From NCBI GenBank assembly GCA_030617585.1, contig JAUWVD010000033.1, positions 1 through 9,551 of the forward strand: DNA of 9,551 nt, read 5' to 3'. How positions within the stretch are numbered: the first letter of the stretch is position 1; each line of letters starts with the position of its first letter. Source of the DNA: Candidatus Methanophagales archaeon. GTDB taxonomy: Archaea; Halobacteriota; Syntropharchaeia; Alkanophagales; Methanospirareceae. Below the pieces are notes generated by a model. The model was not told the DNA's origin. It did no database searches and worked only from the letters and a program-made list of their open reading frames with translations. Made by a program: the position numbers and the translations under genes. Shown in pieces: positions 5,683-9,551 of this stretch.

Positions 5683-6576
5683 CTAGGGTAGTTTTGTGGT
5701 CACTTCACAACCTTCCTTTTTCACTATTATTGTATGCTCTGCCTGAGAAACTAGCCCGTTCCCTTCTTCTTTTAATATTGGGTATCCTCTTAATATCCCC
5801 TTTGTACTTTCTAACGTCCGGAATGCTAAATCTAGCCGCTCTCTTGGCAGCCATCGCTTAGCAAATGGCAACTCTTGATATTTCTTTATCTCTTCCAACA
5901 GCTTCTTCGCCTCTTTTATCCTGACCGGTTTCGCTTTTATTAGACTATATATCTCCGCAGTTCCATGCTCTGCTACTTTACCTACACCATCCGTCGCAAA
6001 TGGCTCTATCGCAACAACCTCGTTCTCCCTTAATACCACGCCCATTTTATGCTTTACATTTGGTATTGCAGGTGCCGCATGGGCATCATATCTCGCGAGA
6101 CCATGTCCTGTGAGATTAACGATGGGTTTATAGCCATGTTCTCTTATAGCGTTCTCGATTGCTTCACCTATTTCAACTGTGCTTACACCGTCACGAATTA
6201 TCTTTATCGCAGCCTTTAACCCCGCTTCGGACGCTTTCACCAGTTCATCGTTCTTACCACTTAAATCTACTGTCACTGCACTATCTCCTATATATCCGTC
6301 TACATGAACACCAATATCAAGTTTCACAATTTCCGTGCCAAAGACCGCATTGTCGTCTATCGCAGGTGTAGCATGTGCTGCTTCCTCGTCCCTCGATATA
6401 TTACACGGGAATGCGGGTTCCCCTCCCTTTTCTCTTATCCTGTTCTCAACGAATTCCGCAACATCTAATAATAAAACCCCTTCTTCTATTCTCGCTTTCG
6501 CCTCTTCTCTTACCTCTGCCAGAATCCTTCCCGCCGTTCTATACTTATCTAATACCAGTTCTATCTCTTCTCCCAT
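5683..6576 (-). CDS. map: Methionine aminopeptidase, type II (archaeal)
   Basis: The enzyme removes the initiator methionine from new proteins and needs two divalent metal ions. From ATG 6576 it has 297 residues, the usual archaeal length. All five metal ligands are visible: Asp87 (KLDIG), Asp98 (GDSAV), His158 (GHG), Glu191 (IEPF) and Glu280 (QAEH). Substrate-site histidines are His68 (AAHATPA) and His166 (YDAHAAP). The insert between the last two ligands, including RWLPRERL (241-248), marks the type II class. The frame extends to a GTG at 6585, but that codon lies in the SD site, so ATG 6576 is the start. It sits 30 bases after hel308 and shares its strand. Confidence 0.96.
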   Translation of the reverse strand: MGEEIELVLDKYRTAGRILAEVREEAKARIEEGVLLLDVAEFVENRIREKGGEPAFPCNISRDEEAAHATPAIDDNAVFGTEIVKLDIGVHVDGYIGDSAVTVDLSGKNDELVKASEAGLKAAIKIIRDGVSTVEIGEAIENAIREHGYKPIVNLTGHGLARYDAHAAPAIPNVKHKMGVVLRENEVVAIEPFATDGVGKVAEHGTAEIYSLIKAKPVRIKEAKKLLEEIKKYQELPFAKRWLPRERLDLAFRTLESTKGILRGYPILKEEGNGLVSQAEHTIIVKKEGCEVTTKLP

Positions 6577-6580
6577 TTTT

Positions 6581-6588
6581 ATCACCTC
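6581..6588 (-). promoter_or_regulatory. Perfect SD site of map, decides the start codon
   Basis: Read on the minus strand, GAGGTGAT is fully complementary to the 16S rRNA 3' end and lies four bases before ATG 6576. It overlaps the upstream in-frame GTG at 6585, so that codon is not the start. It also shows that map can be translated internally from a hel308-map transcript. Confidence 0.8.
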
Positions 6589-6606
6589 AAATGTTCTTTA
6601 TTTCTT

Positions 6607-8634
6607 TTACTGCTTTCTAAGGCTAAAACTTTTTGCTTCTTCCTTTATCTTCGCAGCTCGCTTCGCACCCACTCCATGAACTCCACCCAGCCGCTCTAAG
6701 TCAGCATTTGCCACTTCTTCTTCATTCCGAAACCCTGCCGAATATAATCGCCTTGCTATTACCCGTCCAACGCCTTTTATCGATACCAATCTAAGCAATT
6801 CCGTTTTAACTCCATGCCTGATCCTATCCTTTAACATGTTTAGACGCGCATACATCTCATCATCCTGAAGATACTCTGCCATTCTTGACGCAGCATAGCC
6901 TATCCACCCCAGGACGTATATGTTGTTGTGTATCTCACCCGGATATGTTCCAAACAGTTCTTTTAACTTGGGATACGTGAGTTCATCTATCCATGCGTGT
7001 GCAATGATAGCACTACCCAACGCATGTGCGCCGTTATACAGCCATTCGTGATTATCACTAAAGCTACCTGCTATTTCCATTGCATTCTTTACCTTCAGCG
7101 GAATGACTTCTTCGCATTTAGCCACCAGTAGCAGGAGGTCAAAATCCGATGCCCTGCTATCGCTTAAAGCGGTTATCCCTTCTCGCAGTTCCAATGCCGA
7201 GTTCAGCGATAAATACAACCTTGAAGAAAGCGTTCCGAATTTGGTTGCCCGTATACTATCGCCGTCCATCTCTATGAAACCTGCTCTTGTCAGCCCCTCT
7301 AGTATGCTGTCCAGTTCCGCTTTCACGAATCCTATTTCTCCGCCATTTTGATGCGCATAGAAGGTGCAGTCGAGAAACTCGTAGACTTGATCTATACGAT
7401 GTGCACCGCCAGCAATAGTTGCAAGAACCTGCTCAGTCATTGTATCGTTCGAGAATCGCGATTCTATACGCTCTAATTCGCCATTTATATATACACGTTC
7501 TATTGCTTCGAGTTCATCCTCGTTTTTTGCTACTATTAGCCCTAGTCCATACGTATCATGCTCGGGTCTTCCGGCACGACCAAATACCTGCTTCACCCAG
7601 CATACGGGCATCGGCTCAACGCCCCTACCGGGCGTGAAGAACTTATAATTCCTGATAATGACCATTTTTGCAGGTAAAGAGACCCCCATTGCCAGGGTTG
7701 GTGTGCAGCAGATAACTTTCAATATCCTGTTCCGGAAACTGTCTTCTATCGCTCTCCGCTGCTCTGGATGCAGCCATGAGTTATGATATGCAACGCCAAA
7801 TCTAACCATCTCTGCAAGATCGTCCACACCGACATCCACACGTTCTGCGAGTTTGTCCAATTCCTCATTTCTCAGCTTTAACTGCGCTGCGACCTTTCTC
7901 GCGAAAGAGGCAGAGCCCCTCTTTGTATTCACAAAAACAAGAACTTGTGCGTCCTCTTTCACCTCTTCTGTCACTCGTGTTAATATCGCCCGGTCGTCCT
8001 CAGCCAGAAATACTTCCTCTTTTAATGGCACCGGTCGCCACTCGGACTTTATTACAACGGCATGCAGCCAGTTTCCAAACTCCTCTACGTTCGACATGGT
8101 TGCGGATAAAGCGATGATCCGCGCGGACGGATTAAAGCTCATGAATCTTGCCAAAGCGCCCTCTAACCTCGGGCCTCTCTTCTCGTCCCCCAGCACATGC
8201 GCCTCATCCACAACAACAACTGAAATATCGCTTAACCACGCGGGCTTTAATCGCGTGAGCGAATCCAGTTTCTCCAGAGTCAATAGTATAATGTTGTATT
8301 TTTCGAGATATCTGGAAGTGCTTTCATAATCGCCGGTTGATATGCCAACGGTGGCAACAGAGCTGTATTCACCCTTGAAATTCTGGTATTTCTCGTACGC
8401 TAATGCATTCAGAGGCACGACATAAAGGCATTTACCTGAATCTCGCAATATCGATTTTAACATCACCAATTCCGCTAACAGCGTCTTTCCACTTGCGGTT
8501 GGTGACGAGATAACGAAATTATTGGCAGTGTCAAGCAAGCCCGCTTTCATCGCCTCTTCCTGTGGAGGATATAACTCCAGGTCCCTAACAATAGGCTCCA
8601 GTTCTATTCCCAAATTCAAGTCGGATAATCTCAT
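6607..8634 (-). CDS. hel308: ATP-dependent DNA helicase Hel308
   Basis: Hel308 is an archaeal superfamily 2 helicase that translocates 3' to 5' and unwinds lagging strands at stalled forks. The 675 residues are close to family length. Motifs in order: Q motif region LYPPQEEAM (21-29), Walker A SSPTASGKT (43-51), STGDY (99-103), DEAH (143-146), SAT (177-179), VFVNTKRG (233-240), TPTLAMGVSLPA (311-322) and QVFGRAGRP (349-357). A winged-helix region follows, then the ratchet domain with AWIDE (547-551) and PGEIHN (565-570). Two C-terminal helix-hairpin-helix segments lie at about 618-635 and 650-668. Motif II is DEAH, where many Hel308 proteins have DEIH or DEVH. There is no SD, and a TATA-like box about 26 bases upstream suggests leaderless translation. 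It is probably the first gene of hel308-map-rtcA. Confidence 0.93.
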   Translation of the reverse strand: MRLSDLNLGIELEPIVRDLELYPPQEEAMKAGLLDTANNFVISSPTASGKTLLAELVMLKSILRDSGKCLYVVPLNALAYEKYQNFKGEYSSVATVGISTGDYESTSRYLEKYNIILLTLEKLDSLTRLKPAWLSDISVVVVDEAHVLGDEKRGPRLEGALARFMSFNPSARIIALSATMSNVEEFGNWLHAVVIKSEWRPVPLKEEVFLAEDDRAILTRVTEEVKEDAQVLVFVNTKRGSASFARKVAAQLKLRNEELDKLAERVDVGVDDLAEMVRFGVAYHNSWLHPEQRRAIEDSFRNRILKVICCTPTLAMGVSLPAKMVIIRNYKFFTPGRGVEPMPVCWVKQVFGRAGRPEHDTYGLGLIVAKNEDELEAIERVYINGELERIESRFSNDTMTEQVLATIAGGAHRIDQVYEFLDCTFYAHQNGGEIGFVKAELDSILEGLTRAGFIEMDGDSIRATKFGTLSSRLYLSLNSALELREGITALSDSRASDFDLLLLVAKCEEVIPLKVKNAMEIAGSFSDNHEWLYNGAHALGSAIIAHAWIDELTYPKLKELFGTYPGEIHNNIYVLGWIGYAASRMAEYLQDDEMYARLNMLKDRIRHGVKTELLRLVSIKGVGRVIARRLYSAGFRNEEEVANADLERLGGVHGVGAKRAAKIKEEAKSFSLRKQ

Positions 8635-8651
8635 TTTCAGAATTAGATTAG

Positions 8652-8667
8652 AATAAATATATATTAC
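8652..8667. promoter_or_regulatory. TATA-like element between divergent hel308 and rpl37ae
   Basis: AATAAATATATATTAC (8652-8667) is the dominant AT-rich box in the 96-base gap and is nearly symmetric. Its centre is about 26 bases from the hel308 ATG, so hel308 transcripts would begin at or next to the start codon. On + it predicts a start near 8685-8690 and a leader of about 40 bases for rpl37ae. It is assigned by eye. Confidence 0.5.
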
Positions 8668-8730
8668 TCCCTTATTTCAATTATCAAGAAGGGAAGTTTA
8701 TGTGTGTAATTTGAAGTTATAAACGGAAAA

Positions 8731-9075
8731 ATGGCGAAGAAGCAGAAGAGAAGCAAGGGACGAAAGACGAAATCCGCAGGTAGGTTTGGCGTACGCTATG
8801 GTACACGAATAAGAAAAGCTGTTGTAGCAGTAGAAGAGCGGACACATGCGGCACATAATTGCCCCAAATGCGAAAGGGGGTCAGTGAAAAGGATCGGTAC
8901 CGGGATATGGAAATGTGCAAAATGCGGCTACACGTTCTCCGGTGGGACTTATGTCCCTCAGACCCCACTGGGGCTAGCGTCACAGCGGGCACTTAAAAGG
9001 GCAGTTGAAAAAGGTACAGCAATAGGCATTGTAGGTAAAGAGACGATGGAAGCGGAAGGAGAACTAGGAGGATAG
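8731..9075 (+). CDS. rpl37ae: 50S ribosomal protein L37Ae (eL43)
   Basis: This is a zinc-ribbon protein of the large ribosomal subunit, shared by archaea and eukaryotes. The sequence after a basic N-terminus, SAGRFGVRYGTRIRK (15-29), is the family signature. The zinc ribbon cysteines are Cys44 and Cys47 (CPKC) and Cys62 and Cys65 (CAKC). GGTYVPQTP (71-79) closes the conserved core. At 114 residues it is longer than most archaeal members, which run to about 80-95. The extra length is a lysine-rich N-terminus plus a C-terminal tail after about residue 92. The start ATG has only a weak GGA upstream. rpoP follows within 12 bases, and the rpoP SD lies inside this gene's last codons, so the two are co-transcribed. 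Confidence 0.96.
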   Translation: MAKKQKRSKGRKTKSAGRFGVRYGTRIRKAVVAVEERTHAAHNCPKCERGSVKRIGTGIWKCAKCGYTFSGGTYVPQTPLGLASQRALKRAVEKGTAIGIVGKETMEAEGELGG

Positions 9076-9086
9076 TCAAAGATACT

Positions 9087-9230
9087 ATGGGTTACTATTG
9101 CATGAGATGCAAAAGGCATGTGGAAATAGACAATAACGTGTACCGGGGGGTACGATGCCCATATTGCGGATATCGAGCAATGAGGAGGGAGAGATCGGAA
9201 GTGATAGTGAAACAAGTAAAAGCAGTTTAA
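9087..9230 (+). CDS. rpoP: DNA-directed RNA polymerase subunit P (Rpo12)
   Basis: RpoP is the small zinc-binding subunit of archaeal RNA polymerase, the counterpart of eukaryotic RPABC4 (Rpb12). The product is only 47 residues. Two CxxC pairs form the zinc ribbon: Cys5 and Cys8 (CMRC), Cys24 and Cys27 (CPYC). The segment GVRCPYCGYRAMRRER (21-36) is highly typical of the family, as is the basic C-terminus ending in VKQVKAV. The upstream GGAGGAT at 9067-9073 overlaps the end of rpl37ae and is the likely SD, although its spacing to the ATG is long, about 13 bases. The rpl37ae-rpoP pair is widely conserved in archaea, which supports the call despite the small size. Confidence 0.95.
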   Translation: MGYYCMRCKRHVEIDNNVYRGVRCPYCGYRAMRRERSEVIVKQVKAV

Positions 9231-9254
9231 TAACGTTTTGATCAGACTTCCCTG

Positions 9255-9521
9255 ATGTTTCTAATGAGAGTCGAAGCGGAATTTGAGTTCGATGATGATG
9301 TGGCGAAACTAAAAGCGGTATATGAGGCTGTAAAAGAGGAGCGGGCTGATGAGACAGATAAAAAGCGTTCCTTTGTTAACATCGAGCTCAAAGGGACTAA
9401 ATTGGGTATTCATATATGTGGTGATGATGTAGTAAGGCTAAGAGCAGCGGTGAATACCTGGCTTCGATTGGTAAAAATAGCGGAGGAAATGATAGAAGTA
9501 TGCCAGCCTCGGACTTTCTAA
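9255..9521 (+). CDS. pcc1: KEOPS complex subunit Pcc1
   Basis: Pcc1 is the small dimerising subunit of KEOPS, the complex that makes the N6-threonylcarbamoyl (t6A) modification at position 37 of tRNAs. The 88-residue length is typical. The C-terminal half carries the family pattern: FVNIELKGTKLGIHICGDDV (40-59), then a helix RLRAAVNTWLRLVKIAEEM (61-79), matching the usual ALRAALNSYLRWIKLAEE-like helix. It follows rpoP in the same operon, the usual archaeal order. ATG 9255 has no SD, and Met4 (ATG at 9264) is an equally plausible start that fits the family N-terminus better. A small inverted repeat (ATCAG 9241-9245, CTGAT 9252-9256) covers the first ATG. Confidence 0.9.
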   Translation: MFLMRVEAEFEFDDDVAKLKAVYEAVKEERADETDKKRSFVNIELKGTKLGIHICGDDVVRLRAAVNTWLRLVKIAEEMIEVCQPRTF

Positions 9522-9551
9522 GTGGGATACCAGCATTGGTGTTTCTACTGG
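9500..9551 (+). CDS. Possible start of another gene, cut by the window edge
   Basis: An ATG at 9500 opens a frame to the window end (MPASDFLSGIPALVFLL). It overlaps the last 22 bases of pcc1. GGAGG at 9482-9486 lies upstream with a rather long 13-base spacer. The hydrophobic start could be a membrane span or signal anchor. It does not resemble prefoldin beta, the usual next gene in this operon. With only 17 codons it may be chance, and the gene after pcc1 could start beyond the window or in another frame. Confidence 0.3.
   Translation, partial: MPASDFLSGIPALVFLL

Noticed and set aside
7853..8329. A 158-codon open frame on + inside hel308
   Set aside because: It is a shadow on the opposite strand of strongly supported helicase motifs, serine- and threonine-rich with no family resemblance and no ribosome site.
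9294..9352. Repeated TGATGA and CTGA sequences resembling C/D-box guide RNA boxes
   Set aside because: They fall inside pcc1 and arise from runs of Asp codons (GAT). Spacing and terminal pairing do not fit a C/D RNA.
1..9551. Mobile element, CRISPR array, tRNA or defence system
   Set aside because: No transposase or nuclease gene, regularly spaced repeat, cloverleaf or T-box motif was seen. All confident genes are core or respiratory functions.

Overview
The window is archaeal chromosomal DNA. Archaeal-type genes include GatD, the GHMP-family shikimate kinase, Hel308, eL43 (L37Ae), RpoP, KEOPS Pcc1 and a type II methionine aminopeptidase. Several starts lack a Shine-Dalgarno (SD) site and lie at leaderless-like distances from TATA-like elements. 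A cytochrome c maturation set (CcmC, a CcmD-like peptide, Cys-type CcmE) points to a euryarchaeon that makes c-type cytochromes. ANME-1/Methanophagales is my best guess. Archaeoglobi and other cytochrome-rich lineages remain possible, and nothing here fixes the genus.

Layout. Positions 1-510 (-) hold the N-terminal part of a flavin-dependent pyridine-nucleotide disulfide oxidoreductase. It diverges from aroK (archaeal shikimate kinase, 633-1514 +). Next on + come ccmC (1552-2220), a 44-residue CcmD-like gene (2242-2376) and ccmE (2373-2744). The last two overlap by ATGA. CcmE carries a CxxxY haem-attachment motif in place of the bacterial HxxxY. gatD (2731-4020 -) converges on ccmE with a 14-base overlap. 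It diverges from a 131-residue protein of unknown function (4130-4525 +), which has its own promoter, a good SD site and a T-rich terminator. A minus-strand group runs hel308 (8634-6607), map (6576-5683), rtcA (5631-4621). Finally, a + strand information-processing operon carries rpl37ae, rpoP and pcc1, with a possible further gene starting at 9500 and cut by the window edge.

How the genes work together. CcmC, CcmD and CcmE load and present haem on the outer face of the membrane for cytochrome c assembly. CcmA, CcmB, CcmF and CcmH are not in the window. GatD is the amidase half of the Glu-tRNA(Gln) amidotransferase, and its partner GatE is not adjacent. eL43, RpoP and Pcc1 serve the ribosome, RNA polymerase and tRNA t6A modification. 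They are the remnant of the larger archaeal exosome superoperon. Hel308, MetAP and RtcA are co-directional housekeeping genes for DNA repair, protein maturation and RNA end processing.

No tRNA, rRNA, CRISPR array, insertion sequence or prophage gene was seen. No gap without a gene exceeds about 120 bases. I do not see a clearly new multi-gene system. The points most worth a second look are the tail-less Cys-type CcmE in a minimal ccm cluster, the 131-residue orphan, and three short inverted repeats placed at translation or transcription starts.
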